The notes under the pieces are model-generated. The model was not told the origin of the DNA, made no database searches, and saw only the letters and a list, made by a program, of their open reading frames with translations. A stretch of DNA of 64,000 nt from Acanthochlamys bracteata (taxonomy: Eukaryota > Streptophyta > Magnoliopsida > Pandanales > Velloziaceae): positions 7,472,501-7,536,500 of the forward strand of contig CM034131.1 in NCBI GenBank assembly GCA_019914995.1. Direction: 5' to 3'. Position 1 is the stretch's first letter; every line of letters begins with the position of its first letter. A program made the position numbers and the translations under genes. Shown here piece after piece: positions 35,194 to 48,987 of this stretch.

Positions 35194-37161
35194 TTTTGGG
35201 AGACCAGTAGAAAGAGAGAGAAGAAGAGAACTAGAGAAGGAAAGTTTTGTTCTTTGTTGAAGAGAAAGAAGATAACGCGTTGTTGTTGTTGGTAGTTAAA
35301 TTTGTTGGGAGGGAAGAAGAGGAGAATTGAAAGGAGAAGAAGGAGGAGGACGATTACGTGTGGCGTAATTTAATATTTCTAAAGTTTTAATATAAATTAA
35401 TATATATTAAAAGAAATCTTCAGATTGAATAAAAATGTTCACAGCCGGCTTTTACTTGACTTGTTCTTATAAAATTAAAATTTTTACCTAAATTAATTAA
35501 TAGTTAAAAATGGCGGGAATAGTTTGTTATCTAGTAGGGCAGCTCTTGCAAATTAATTTACTGGAAAACATTAAAAAAGCTATGGTAATTCACTAATTCT
35601 GTCGTGAGACAAGAGAGAGGAGTGGTTGAAAAGAAATATTAAGCAAAAATATATAAGCTTAGGTCACAACATGGACCAAATTTGGTACTAATGGAATCCG
35701 TTTTTATGTTTTTTAAAGTTACCATTCATTTTCATTTTATTTTAAGATAAAATAAAATTTTATTAAAAATATAAAATAAATTTTTTAAAAAAATGTTCTT
35801 ATAAATAATTTCAAATACGGGATAGGCGTTTAAAAATATTTTTAAAATAAGTATTTTATTTTTATTTTAAACTAATAAAAATAAGTATGTAAAATTTTTT
35901 TAATTTTTAAAATTTTTTTAAATAAATTTCTAAAATTTATTTTAAAATATATTAAAAATATGAAGTAAAAAAAGAAAAATTGCACCCTACACGAATGCAT
36001 GTAGTTTCTCGGAAAGAATTGCTCGAGATTTTGTCAGAAGTAGTAGTTGGTATTATGTCATGGTCACTGTGTACATCACTATACTGCGTCTTCTGTTTTA
36101 AGTCATACTTGGGGATTTGGTAAGCAATTTGGTTAGGCTGCTTTCTAAATTACTTGCTATCCTTTAAACATCTTCGTTACGTTGTTTTCCAACTCACGAT
36201 GATTCTCTAGAAGATGTAAAGAAACAAACGGGTTAAATCGTTACCGCTAAATAGCTCTACAGGCTACACATGCCCACCTTTGACCAGCACCCAAACCACA
36301 ACCTTCCTATATATTGCCAACGCTACTAGGCATGTAAAAAAGCGTCCAAGTCTATTGCAACAATCATTTTAAAGTAATATATTTCAAAACTTTGCTTTTT
36401 TTGTCAAATATAAAATTTTAAAAAAATTCACATATTTCAGTTATTAATTAAATTAAAAATTTATCTTTATTTTACTATTTATGAACTTATCACGTTAATT
36501 TATATAATCCTAGTTTCACTTCCAACCTAATTCCAAATAAATTTACAAATATAAATTAAACTCATTTTAAAAAAAATTTATTTTTATAAAATTTACTTTT
36601 GCGTACTTAAAACACACTCTTATACCAAAAAGTTATTATGCTTTTAAAATAAAACCTACTTGTGAATCTGTTGCCTGCCTTACCGCTACTCAGGGAGTTC
36701 GATCATCATCACTATCTAAGAAAACTCGTGGCCAGAACTTGTACGAAGATTTGGAACACATCTTATTCTGTATCTACTTCGTTCACAAAGAGGGAACAAC
36801 TTTCGTCCAGTAATCATCTTCTCTAGCTTTAGGGATCATCTGTGAAAAGGAAAGTGCCACTAATTTGATCAGTAAGAAAGCCAAAAGGTTTTGGTAGAAG
36901 GATAAGAAACAAAGAAAATCAAAATGGAGACTGAATCAGATACAAAACAGTTCTTGTAGTATCAGCTAATATTCATACATGTAGTTCAACAGTAGCTCTA
37001 CTCCAGAAAAAAGGACAAAATAACGGAAACCGTACGATTATCAATGCGCTCGATGGAAGCTGCATAAAAATACTCAGTGTTTGGAAACAAATAAGTAAAC
37101 TACCCTGAAAATTCAAAGAAATAACAAAAACTGATTTTACAATAAAATGTGGCTTTGTTCT
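35194..37161. other. Aspartic protease promoter and AT-rich intergenic DNA
   Basis: The protease 5' leader (purine-rich, about 35200-35350) lies at the left. An AT-rich patch with a GGCGTTTAAAAATA-like edge lies at about 35700-35970. The stretch 36000-36850 has mixed composition without a usable frame. 36900-37161 is probably the 3' UTR of the small membrane protein gene. Confidence 0.4.
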
Positions 37162-37507
37162 CTACAGGACAGAAACAGAGACTGTATGCTCCAAATTTGG
37201 TTGAGCCTTCGTAGATACGTCTTCCAACCTCACCATGGGCTTTGGTCCTTCAGCCAGCTGTGAATTCCTTTCCTTTGTCAACCGTGCAGGTTGATTTCTA
37301 CCAAGCGAAAAGTTCCAGAAAGAATCCGATTTTTCATAGAATAGGTAAATTGCAACAAGCGAGGCGAAGAAGAGACCTAAAACTACCAAGTACAGCTGCC
37401 AATCTGTGGAAGATTAGGAAAAGAAGTTCACCGGTGCTTAAAATTTGAAGATGAATCATGACAAGTTAAAAGGAAAATCAGGCACCTTTTCCAGTCAGTA
37501 GGAACAT
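37162..37507 (-). CDS. Small single-pass membrane protein, unknown function, two exons, 87 aa
   Basis: Exon 1 is 37507-37486 (MFLLTGK plus one base) and exon 2 is 37403-37162. The split codon completes Asp, giving MFLLTGKDWQLYLVVLGLFF. A hydrophobic stretch of about 19 residues (12-30) is followed by a hydrophilic tail ending TVSVSVL. The topology suggests a small membrane-anchored protein with a cytosolic or lumenal tail of about 55 residues. The splice sites are canonical (AAAG|GTGCCT, CCACAG|AT). I do not recognise a named family. An upstream exon adding N-terminal residues cannot be ruled out, because only a short leader is seen before the ATG. Confidence 0.55.
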
Positions 37508-38603
37508 TGAGTTTTGTGACAAGTGCTCTCTATTGATTCAAGTAGAAAGTGTACCCTGCATTTTATACCGCAAACTATTAACAATGGAGCTCACCAGAGT
37601 TTGCAAGATGATTAGAATCATATACAAAAATTGAACTGTTTATTGTTCCAAATAAAATAACATCACAATCAAGTATAAGAGATCCAGACTGATCCAGGGT
37701 CATGCAAGATCAGTTTCCATTGGCATAATTATCCAAAGTCTAGCAAGCTCATGTGATTATATGTTCCACCCGATGCATAACAATCATGTGATGTATAACA
37801 ACCCTTATCTTATCATTTCCTAACATATTCTATCCATTTGGCTTTGGGACGTTTGGAAATAATTATGAGATAAAATTTTTCTAAAATAAAAAATATTTTT
37901 ATTTTTTTATTTAAAAAAATAATAAAAATATATAATAAAAAATTTTAATATATAAAATTATTTTATATTTTTAAAATTTTTAAATATTTATAAAAAATAT
38001 ATTAAAAAATATGAAATAAAAATTTAAAAAATAGCGTTCAAAAAATGCTTTCCCAAATGCCCCGTTTATATCATAAGATCATTCACCTCCCACCATTGCC
38101 AAGGATATTTGATAATTTATTCAAGTGTATTTAAGAAAAATTTATATAGAAAATTACTTCAACAGTAAAAACGTATTTCAAGTACTTTTTTAAAATAAAA
38201 ATTATTTTTATTCAATTTTAAAAAATAAATTAAATTTTTTTATTTCAAAAAACAAACAATAACAACATATTACTATATAAATTTTATATATTTTTTAAAT
38301 TTAAATAAAATTTACAAAATTTTTTGAAAAATTAAAAAACTAATTTTTGAAAATGTAATTTCAAACCGCCCCAAAAGTTTTTGAATTAAAAATTCATAAA
38401 CACTTAGAACAAGCCATACCAAACATAACCCAAGTCAAGAGCTCAAAAAGATCAACGCGATCCGTTAGAGCGTCGAACTTAACGCAATCAAACGACAGGC
38501 GCGAGCTCTACGTTCCGGATTCGGATTCGTAGGATATTATATATTCGATACACCAATGACTCCCTTCCTACATTGATCCCGGTTCGTGTGTTCTAGCTCT
38601 TCA
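37508..38603. other. Divergent promoter region of the small membrane protein and RZ-1C genes
   Basis: The interval separates two divergently transcribed genes. It holds a MITE-like element (37846-38063) and another AT-rich patch (about 38150-38360). Close to the RZ-1C gene, a TATA-like TATTATATATTC at about 38535 fits a core promoter. Confidence 0.45.
37846..38063. mobile_element. AT-rich MITE-like element
   Basis: It begins GGGACGTTTGGAAAT and ends TTTCCCAAATGCCCC, an imperfect terminal inverted repeat, around a nearly pure A/T core. The core reads much like the AT-rich patches at 1880-2060, 35820-35960 and 59600-59800 (runs such as TTTTTAAAATTTTTAAATAT and ATATATTAAAAAATATGAAA). No coding capacity. 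Confidence 0.55.
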
Positions 38604-38604
38604 A

Positions 38605-38613
38605 TTAGGGTTT
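38605..38613 (-). promoter_or_regulatory. Telo-box (AAACCCTAA) in the RZ-1C leader
   Basis: TTAGGGTTT on the plus strand is an exact telo-box on the minus strand. This element is common near the start of plant genes for translation and RNA metabolism. It sits about 140 bases before the RZ-1C start codon, within the likely transcribed leader. Confidence 0.5.
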
Positions 38614-38755
38614 CCAATTCCCAAACCATCAGTCGGCTGCTTTCCTTCTTGCACCGGTGCGTCAATTTCTCAAACTCTCTAATTCCGATCTTTGATAATT
38701 TCTTTGATTGTGTTTAATTTTCAATTAATCAGGGTTTTGGAGTGTTGGACCGGAG

Positions 38756-41700
38756 ATGTCTGTTAAAGACGAGTATAGGATCTTCGTCGGTGGACTGTCG
38801 TGGGAAACAACGGAGAGGAATCTCGAGGACGCTTTTGGTCGATTTGGTAAAGTTGTCGAGGCTCAGGTATATGATCGGCATCGCTATTTTAGGATTTTAG
38901 ATTATCACTGTTTTCTTAATAATTACGTGTTAAACTTATGAAAATTTTTATCTGGTTGAATAGGGAAAGTATGTAAGTTAGGTGGATAAAGTTTTGATCT
39001 TGCCGTTAAGTATGTGCTCTTGTTCTGTGGTTGGCAATTAATAGAGTAGGCAGTTGTTTGGTGTTTGGGGATTGAAGTTAAAGTTCGATTATATTCCGTC
39101 TAGGCTGTGTGCTTTCTTTACGACTAGCTCTGTGTGTATGATGCTTACTTTCCTAAGTATATATACGTACCTCTTGTCTTTGTCAAGATTTTGCTAATGT
39201 TGTACTATTGCAATCAAGACAGGATATTAATATCACAGGTAAGAGCATTTATCTCATATGATGGATAGAGATTATCCAATTCTATTTTGTACTCATTATT
39301 CAGTGTTTGAAGTTTCGTAGGTACATCTTCCCTACTTCTTGGCCTATCATTTGATGTTTGCCAGTTTACGTTTCCCTGTTGACTGATATTTGTGGTGAGC
39401 ATCATTAATGGAACTTTTAGCATAATCTTGGCCTAGTGAGTTACATACGGGGCTGTTGCTCAGGCGGCAGTTTCAGTGGCAACTTTTTTTAAGGAGACTT
39501 TAAGAAATCAGATACCTATAGAGATTGAAATTCACAGTGTTTTAGCCAGAAGTGTTATCTCGTATGGGCCCACTTGATCTGTATCTTTTGCCAGGAAAAA
39601 TTACATTCGTTACTGACTAGGTCCTCCGCATGGCTTCTCAGCTTCATGGCTCTGATTTGATCAGTACTTGCACTGGCTTTTGTCAGATAGTGTTCAATGT
39701 TTTGCATTTTGATGAAGTTTGCAGAGTTAAAGAGATGATACTGAGATTTGATTCGTGCAGATACAGTTGTCTGTTGTTTGCGATATGCCGTGTTAAGATA
39801 AGACCAGAACAATGGGTATGGTAAGCCATCTATATTAGAAGCCATGATAACTTGAATTTCCGTCAGTAGTTCTCTTTGAAAGCTACACCAGTTACACCAG
39901 CTAAATTCCCTCTGATTTACCAGCAAATTTTAAGGCACTGTAGATTTGTAAACTTAATCTCTTAGGATTTGTTGGGAGCACCTTCCCTTATTCGAGTACC
40001 TAGAGGCTCCTTACGTTTTTACAAATTGAAGTGCACATCATATGGATATTGGACCCTTTATTCCTGTTTTCCCATCTAACGGATTATTAATCATCAGAGT
40101 GGTGCAACTGCACGTGGAAATCCAGGGAATAACAAATGAACTAATCAAGAACTGTTTTTCCTTTTGAAGTTCGTGTTTCCTCTATCCAGTTTCTCCGATG
40201 GAATCTATGCAGTTTCTCCGATGAATTGCAGATGTCCTCTTTCTGCTGCAGTGCGTTTACTAGCCAGTGAAATTGAATTCTACACCAGATCTTAATGCTA
40301 TTTAAGAAGCTCTCATTCAGTATTCGTGGTGTTTCCTTCCGGCATAGTTCCTTTCTGTTGACAAACAGATGTTTAGTTGATATAGAATGGTAACTTGGCA
40401 GTCAAAGAATTTTGTAACATAAATTGGGTTGTGGGTCGTGGCTTCTATCTCATAGCACAAGGTTTTGTTATATAAAAAATTAAAATGTATTATGTGCTGT
40501 TTGCAAAGTCGGTAATAGGAGGATTGTTGTGGCTGGTGATTTTTGCTTTGCTGCGAGTTATAGGCAATGGTTAGATTATTTGAGGTGCGTGAGAGACGCA
40601 TCTACCCTGCAGTCTGCATTGTATACACCTAGAGAAATTTGTATTGTTTTTCTTTCTACGTGCTGGCATTTTTGTTCTGGGTCTGGGACACGGGAGCTGA
40701 AGTATGCAGCGATGTGGCACTTTTGATCCAGAAAGTGATGGAAGGCAGCAGTTCTTGTGATTTCACTCTCATCATGACTTGTTGCTTGAAAGTCTGACAA
40801 CATTGACTCAGTGATTGTCTTTGTCAATGAAATGACTTATATATGGAATGGATTGTATAGTTGAAAATATTGGTTTCATGAGACATCGTATAATAACATA
40901 TTGACTAGGGGTCTTCTATTGTTGCTGGCCAATTCCTTGACTAAGAATGCCTCATTTGTTATGCCTAGGCAGAGCATAGGCAGCTTGATGGTTGGCAGTT
41001 ACTTGCTCAGCATGATCCTTACCGTTGCTATACTGATTTGATAAAGACTATTGAAATTTGGTCTAAGGACATGCCAAAAATTATTGAGTTGGTAGTTGAG
41101 GAATATTAGTTGTCAGCTTTACAATGTTTCTCGTTGATCTTAGAATCGGATTCATTGATCAATTGGTTGGCAGTTAAGATGTTATGATATCTAAGGTTAT
41201 TGGTTCTCTGTGTGATGTAGTGTCTGGTGTCCTAATTTGTGTTGGTGATTTTGCAAGAACGTTATCTATTAGGAGCAACCTTCTTTGGGATCATCTGAGG
41301 TTTTGTGGTTGCAAGATGAAGCCGATTTTGAGTTTTTCCATGTATGCACATTTGCCTTCGTATCCTGTACCTGCGGCAGCCCTTGTTATATATCTGTGGT
41401 AGTGACGGTTGAGTTTTGTCTCATCTCAGTAAAATCTGACGGTGAAAACAAACTGTGGATACTTCACCGGTAAGGAATATACTTAACAAACTTTGCCATG
41501 TTTCTTAGCTTTGGCTACTTGTAAGCTCCAATAATTTTCTCTTATCTCCATTAGCACTCCACTTGTGTGGTGCCTGGGGTTTCCTTCCATATCAGCAACT
41601 ATTTGCTGTTAGTGATTGCAGCCAAAATATAAGCTCCTTTTGTAATTTCCTAATCCCATTCTTCTTTCGTTCTATGTAGTATGTGGTTGCTTAAAATTTA

Positions 41701-43208
41701 TGTTTTCAAGTAAGAATAGGAGCTTGGAATATTTCTGCTAGTATGACTGTGTATAGGGCACAATCACCTGATAATAAGCTGCAATTGCTATCAAAGAGAT
41801 GCATTGTGTTGTCTTATGATACTGGATGGCTTGAGTTTTTTATTGTATTCATAATGATTATGTTTAGATATCTGCGTCTTATGTTATGTTCGTATTGCTT
41901 AACCACTCATGACTCCAGTTTTCTATTCCAATTATATTTTTACATAATCAAGGCTCAAACTTCTTCATCTTATGGTGGTTTTTCTAGTGTAGCAATCATG
42001 CCGTCCATGCATGTTGTACATATTCTTTATTTTCTGTTTTTGGATGTTTATGTGGATGACTGTGCAGAAAGTGCAAGTAAACTGTAACTCTTTATTATCT
42101 TGGAAGGACATTTGGAAGTGATAAGCAACGAGTATTTATTTCTTCGATGTTATTGTAATATTGCCGTCCATTTTCTGAATGCGATTGATTTTTGTGAAGT
42201 GTACGTATTTACTGCTTTGTGATGCTTTTAGTTTTTGTTTCGGTTACAATATAGAACATGTCATCATGTGTTGTGATGGAGATCAATAACTAAGATACTT
42301 ATTTCTGACGGTACTTTCTAAAATAATTATAGTAGTAAATGATGAGTTTGTTACATCTTCTTTAGACATTTATGTATTTATTTTTGTAATTGGTTTTAAT
42401 TTATCTTGTGAAGATCATGCTAGAAAGAGACAGCGGTCGTCCCCGTGGATTTGGATTTGTAACTTTCCAAGATCAACGAGGTATGGATCGTGCTATCAAT
42501 GAGATGCACGGGCAGCAATTGGATGGTCGTACCATATCTGTGAACAAAGCGCAGCCAAAAGCTGGTTCTGATGATCCTGGGTATGGTTATGGTGGTGGGG
42601 GTTACTCATCAGGTGGTAGGGGAAGCTATCGGGGTGGTGATGGCCCGCCACCTGTAGGTCGTTCAGATTGCTTTAAGTGTGGTCGCCCAGGGCATTGGGC
42701 TCGTGAATGCCCTTCTGCTGGTGGAGGTGGTGGTGGCAAATTTACATCTCGTCCCAAGTTTAGCGCAGCTGGTGGTGCAGGGCGTCTGGATCGTTATGGT
42801 GGTGGAGACCGCTATGGTGGCAGTGATCGTTATGGTGGCGGTGACCGCTATAATGATCGTTACATGGATGATCGTTATGAAGGTGGCCGCTATGGAGAAA
42901 GGGATCGTATGGATAGCAGGGACAGCAGGTATGGAGGAGGCCGTGGAGATCGTTTTGGCAGTGACCGGTATCCTCCTGCAGATCGTTACGCAGGTGATAG
43001 ATATGGAGGACCCGATCGTTATCCTCAGAATGGTTATGGCAAGGAAAGGAGTTACGAAAGAGAAGGAGGACCGCGCAGTGGTGGCGGCGGTGACAGGTAT
43101 GGAAGTGGTGGACCAGCTCGTTATGAAGGTGGTAGCTACAGAGATAGGCCTGGTCCTTATGATCGTCCAAGTAGAGGAGGCCGCCCTGCCTTTGATGATC
43201 GGTATTAG
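38756..43208 (+). CDS. RZ-1C: Zinc-knuckle glycine-rich RNA-binding protein, RZ-1C-like, two coding exons, 301 aa
   Basis: A nuclear hnRNP-like RNA-binding protein; the Arabidopsis RZ-1B/1C pair binds SR proteins and controls splicing and FLC expression. Exons are 38756-38866 and 42414-43208, split by a 3.5 kb intron. The RRM has RNP2 IFVGGL (9-14) in exon 1 and RNP1 RGFGFVTF (48-55) in exon 2, so the intron cuts the RRM between them. A CCHC zinc knuckle follows (Cys123, Cys126, His131, Cys136; [14 protein letters not shown]). The C-terminal half is a low-complexity tail of repeated DRYGG-like units rich in Gly, Arg, Asp and Tyr, ending [19 protein letters not shown] probable leader intron runs about 38659-38733. 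The RZ-1B/C type is favoured over RZ-1A by the IMLERD and GPYDRPSR features. Frame intact. Confidence 0.93.
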
Positions 43209-44535
43209 TGTGAGTTAAGTACTTTCAGTAATTTCCAGTAACTGCTGCTGTATGTTTAGGTGTATTACTAAGCTTGAATTATGGATTCTGGATGTGAGGC
43301 ATTATCAGCATTCAAGGTTGCCTCACAGTTTAGGCTGTATCCGAGGGGCAGATATTGTTGCATGTATGAAACTTTGTTATCTGGCTTGCGACTGCCATAC
43401 TTTGCAGACAGTTTTCGGCATCTGGTTTTTATCCTTTCTAATGCTAGTATGGTGCTTCTGAAATGCTAGGCACTATAGTTGGTCAGTATATATTCATGTT
43501 TGGAAATGGCCCGCCAGGTTTTTTAGACAGCAGTCATCCAAGTCTGTTGATTACGTGAAGCTGTTCTGTTTGTTTCAGACGGAATACTTTTGGGAAGTAA
43601 CTTGGAAATGCTCCACGATGTTTGGTTTCTTTGTTCAGATCTACTGATTGACTGGATGCCTAAGGTTATGCATATTTTATGTTAGAATCTGTATGGAAGG
43701 CAATGAAGGCGGAAACTCTTTAAAAGCTAGAGATGGACCTCTCTGTTTGTAGAATCCTCAGATCGATATTCCGTTCCTATGGGAAATTAACGGCACTAGA
43801 GCTTCATTAACTGTGATTACATGCAGATAGGTAGCCTTCTTGGTTATTTTTGGCAGTAGTTTCTTTTGATGCGTCAAGCTGGATGGCTTGGAAGAAGATT
43901 GCAAGAGTATTCATTTTCAAGCTCTCACCATGTTTGTGTTAAACTCATCCAATCTCCTACTAGTTGCATGAGCTGCGTTTATTTCTGAAAATTTCCATCT
44001 TATCACTCGATGTTCTTTAGAACTCTGTATTTTTCTGTGAACTTACTGTTGGGGCTTACATTATTTTTCAGAAGTGAATTTTTGAAATTAAATTAGTAAA
44101 AATAAATTTGTGAAGTAAATTAAAAAATTAATCGGAAATTATTCTTGGTTAAAGAAAACTAATTTCGAATACTTAACATCAAAGTATACAAGTAGTAAGT
44201 GAATTTTGTAAAAATTAATTTTGCAAAAGTAAATTTTAAAATAATAATTAAAATAAAATTTTAATCCAAGTAGTGTCTAGTGTGGAAGTGCAATTCGAGT
44301 AATAATTGAAAAACGAACTCAAAATTTGATGAAAAAATTGGAGTTCGGTGTTAATTAGAAGTCTCTCCTTAAGGCCTGTATGAGCGTATTCTAGGATACC
44401 AGGGTGTATAATTCATATTTACTGCAAATATTATCAATTTATTAATTATCAGAATTACTGCTTTTTCCGTCGCCATCTCCGTCGATCTCTCTACTCAGCT
44501 AGCTTCTTCCCTCTAACACACAACACTCTCTCAGA
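43209..44535. other. RZ-1C 3' region and AT-rich spacer
   Basis: The first several hundred bases are probably 3' UTR. An AT-rich, partly self-complementary patch lies at about 44070-44290. The last 80 bases form a pyrimidine-rich leader typical of a plant 5' UTR in front of the KTF1 relic. Confidence 0.45.
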
Positions 44536-44945
44536 ATGCCAATGGACCTTGGCGCAAAAGCAAAACAAGCTTCTTCTTCCTCAGCTGGGGAGAAACGAAA
44601 GCAGCCCGCTGTCTTCGATGATGAATCTAAGCCCTTGTCTTCGCTCCGGAAGAAGAGGTACTCAGGCTTGCTTCAGTTCTTCGATGATGTTGCTACTGAA
44701 AGCGATGATGAAGAAAGATGGTGACGATAATGGTTTCTCTGACCTTGATCCAGAGCCCGATCTACGTATGTCTTCTCTAGCTCTCTACATTTGCTAGTTT
44801 GAAGTTTGTTGTTTGGTTCGGATCTGCATTAGATTGAGGTTTGAGCTGTTCTTGAAGTTGTTTGGCTAACTTTTTCTGTGTTTCTACGGTTTTGTTTTTG
44901 CCATTGTTCCTCTGCTATTTGAAATTGTATGTTCTTCCCCAAATG

Positions 44946-44974
44946 TTTTTTTTTTTTTTTTTTTTTTTTTTTTG
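44946..44974 (+). repeat. Poly-T tract in first intron of the KTF1 relic
   Basis: An uninterrupted run of about 29 T. It may be simple slippage or the reversed poly-A tail of a small insertion, but no such insertion is recognisable next to it. Confidence 0.7.
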
Positions 44975-47900
44975 TGTATTGAGGCGTCTCAATTTTTAGA
45001 ATCTTTTTTTCTGGAACTTATTTCTTTCTTTCTTTTGTACGGGTTGTGGCCTCCCCACATGGTTGTACATGTACTGCGGTGGTGTTTTTCTGCTGTTACA
45101 ATCAGTTGCAAGTGGCGTTTTTGAGTTGGTTCCGAAGTGGATTTGTTGCTGTCGATCTCCATGTTTACATGCATTTGCTACTTCTACATTCTTTATTTCC
45201 TGATGTCAATATCGGTCTTATATCAGCGTTTTGCAGTTGTTTTTTTTAATTTGTTTGTTTTTGTTCTTGGCTGCTTTTGTTCGATTTTATCTACTCATTT
45301 GTTCTTTGATTCAACATTTCAGAAGTTCTTCTGATGTAAAATTCATGTTGAATGGAGGTCTTGTAGCTTTTTCTTTTCTGGTTGGCATTTATATTAGTTG
45401 TTCCACCTCCGTTTGATATTCTTAATATTCTTTTGCTGTTTGAAGTTCATCTGCCATTGTAATTGGTCTTGCAGTGATGTTCTTGAGTGGAGTTCAAAGT
45501 GTTTCTGCTTTAGTATTGTTAGTTTGCCATACATTTTACTCTAATGATTTTCTTTGTTTCATATTCCTACATGCTTAATATTTCTTTTTTCTTCCCTTGT
45601 GCTTGAGCTGCCTAATTTTGTTGTCCGTATTATTCCTTATTATTCCTTCTGTCATCCTTATAACATATTGTATCTCGGTGGCAGATTTTGCGCAGCATGC
45701 CCAGAGTTCGAAAAGATATTAATGGAGCTGGAAAACTGAATCCCCTTCCTGTTCTCCCCAAGGAAGAGGAGTTGAGTGGTCATGAGTTGGAAAGAATGAT
45801 TGCAGATCACTATGGCCATGCATACGTTGAAGATGTAAACGAGTATGGTGATGGATTTCCTGATATGCATGGTGCGAGAGATCCCTTTATCTGGAAAGTT
45901 AATTGCAAGGTGGAGGGCAAGTGGACACATTATTCATCTTGTTTGACTTATTAATTGCTATTGCTTAATGCTATGTAATTGCAGGTAGGATGTGAAAGAA
46001 AATTGTGCTTCCCCCTTATGCAGAAGTATGCTCATTTGAAAGAGTTTGGAACTTAGCTTCAAGTATTTTCTGTGTTTGCGGCTGACCATGTGCAAGGTTA
46101 TATTTTTCTTGAAGCTGAAAAATCTTCTGATTATTGAGGTAAAGAATGAAATTCTTTAGAGCATAGAAATTCCATTATTCCCTATGCTTGAATTAGGAAG
46201 CAGTTTGGTGTTAATTTAGCAGACGTATAACATCTATAGAAATATATGTCAAAATTCACAACAGAGAGCAATTTTTGTTATTTTGTTAAGTTGGATATAT
46301 TGCCTTTCCATCTAAATTTATTTCTGGTTACATTATACTAAATGTCACGGTATTTTGAAATGATGCCATTGTGAACACATAACTTGTTTATGTTTGGGAG
46401 TCCTCTGCTTTTTAACTTTCTGTATATGAACTAAGAAAGCCACAAAAGTCAATTTGGTGGGAAAATGTTTTGGCATAGTGATGGGGTTGTAATGCTAGAT
46501 TAATGGTTCAACAGAATAGATAAAAATTTGACAGAACTTGCTAGTTAATTTAACTTTATCACATTCATTGTTTTGTTTATTTCTTTCACTTTCTTTGCAA
46601 GCTTCAGTTTTTCCTCTTATGCTATCCCATTTCCAACAAGAATTTTCTATGTCCTTGTTCGATCACTAAACACACAATTGTTTGGAACTCTGGTTGGAAG
46701 GCAAAAGTCTCCTTGTTTTCACCTGTTCTGGTTACTGTAGGTGCAGCTTCATGGTTATATTCAAACTAATTTTTTTCTAGTTTGATTTATAAAGGACTAT
46801 ATCTGTATAGTAACTTCCAATTCAATTTGTTCTCTTATCTTTGTAGGTTGCAAAGGATTTTGTAATCTATATTGAACTAGGGCAGCTCTAGTTTCCAGAA
46901 ATGAAGCTCCTCATTCACTTCTGCCAGATGTAAACCATGTGAAGTATCCGTAGGTTCTTGGGTTCGTCTGAAAAGCGGAAAATACAAAGGAGATATAGCT
47001 CAGGTTCTGTATTTTACTTAAAAGCTAAAGATTTTGTTTAGGGCCATTGTAGTAGCCTTGCTTTGCTACTGCATTTCTAATTTTTATATATATCTACTTT
47101 TTTAACTATAAAGGTGATCTCAGTTGACACCTTGAGATGAAAAGCAACAGTTAAAGTGGTCCAACGAATTGATATACAAGCACTGGCAAAAAAATTGGTA
47201 AATCTCACTGGATGCACTTCTCAAGTTTGGTTTGTGGACAATCGGTGAATGGCAAATGCCAAGTTCATATGAAACCTAGATTATGAAAACCTTAGTGTTC
47301 AGTTGCAATTCTTTTACTTGCATAAAATTTAATGCAAATTTTACTGTGTTACCTTACCTCCATATTTGACATGCTTTCTGAAGAATTTTGGATGGTTATT
47401 ATGCAGCAAACTCTATTAGTAATATTGCATTGTGATTTTCATTTTATTGCTTCTTATCCCTGCTAAAGGTTCAAATGGTTCTCCTGGTTCATTGAGAGCT
47501 ACTATGATCAACTTCTGACTTTTCGTTTGTTTTGACGGAAAAGATTTTGGTAGCCTTACTTGCAAGCTTTCCTCATTATTGATGTTTATCTTGATTACTT
47601 TGTTTCTGGTAACTTCTAGGTATGTAGTCTTTGATGTGATGCTTTCCTGAGTGTAGCTATTCTGTTTGCATTGTGTGGTTTCTTGGATTTCACATTGCTT
47701 TTCTTTTGGTATAGGATTGCGAAGGTCTAACTGAGGATCTGGATTTTGTTATGTGATTTTCAGTTTGAAGGTTGGAGGATACCATTGTAGATTTGACTAA
47801 CTTTTAGGAGCAAAAAGTGGCTTCAAAATATGTCAGCATTTACCCTGTGTATTGCGTCTTCACGTAGTGATCCTTTTTAGTCATAGTTCAAGTAAATTGG

Positions 47901-48987
47901 TGTCATACTTCCTTTTGTATGTTCTAATACCCTGTGTGAATCTTTGTTAATATGATTGTGATAATGTTCTACCAGGAAGTTGTTTGATGTAGTTACATTG
48001 TGGAACTGACCTGGTTTTCAATGTTATGATGTGAGTAAATGTTATGGTGGTGGAGAATCACTTAAACAGGCTGAAGTTCCTGTCCCAAGATTGATCAGCT
48101 CTCGTGACATAGAGTAAACTCTTTTGCTTCTCTGTGCAATGTCCACATAATTGTCAACATGTATATTGTTTCTTCTCAGGGATTTTAGGCCTTACATTGA
48201 GAGTAACCGTGATGGTGAAACTGGAGAGGTTTATGATGTACTCTTAATACTGAAAGGACAGTTTTTGTTCAAGAGGGTGTTATTGGATCATTAGTCTTCT
48301 GGGATGTAAAGCCTTCTGAAGCTGCAAGGCAGACGTTTCTGGATTCAAATAAGGATGAGGCTTGGGATTCTGGCTGGATTGCTAAGTGTTTATAGTTGAT
48401 GGAATCCTGCAAGGTTGGGTGAATCATCTAAGGACTGAGAGGAAGCTGGGAAGGAAAACCTTTTAATCTTCATGATCTTGTTTAATTTGGGTTAGTCAGC
48501 TTCTAGCCATGATGCATTTTCTTAATTTAGTTATAAAAACTTCTGAATGAGGGGCTGGGTGGAAGCAAAATGAATTTGGTTCAAGAAGCAAAAGCAAGAT
48601 GGGTGAAGATAGCTGGGGTGGAGGAGATTTTTGCATGAATCAGTCATCTGGCGTTGGTCAAGATGGCTGGAATGGTGGTGATTCTCCTGGAAAGAACACA
48701 TGGAAGGGTTGGGTTAAGCGAGATTCGGAAGAGCAGAAGAAGAGTGCAGATGCTGCAATAACTGTTTGCAAAGTAGATGGCAAGCAGCCTCAAATAATGG
48801 AAACAGTTGTGAAGAAAAAGCATCAACATAGAATTAAGATAAAATGCTGGTAAGCATTGAGCATAGGTAATGAGGAGGTGGAAATGCTTGGGAGAGAGGA
48901 GCTGGATATTTCACTGCAGGCAACAAGGGTGGTTGGAACACAGAGCATCTTTTTGTTCAATGTAATATATTACCTTAGGCGCTGGTG

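Noticed and set aside
42679-43218. 179-codon frame overlapping the RZ-1C last exon in another frame
   Set aside because: It is a by-product of the repetitive Gly/Asp/Arg/Tyr codons (GGT GGT GAT CGT) of the real frame; valine and methionine repeats have no biological sense here.
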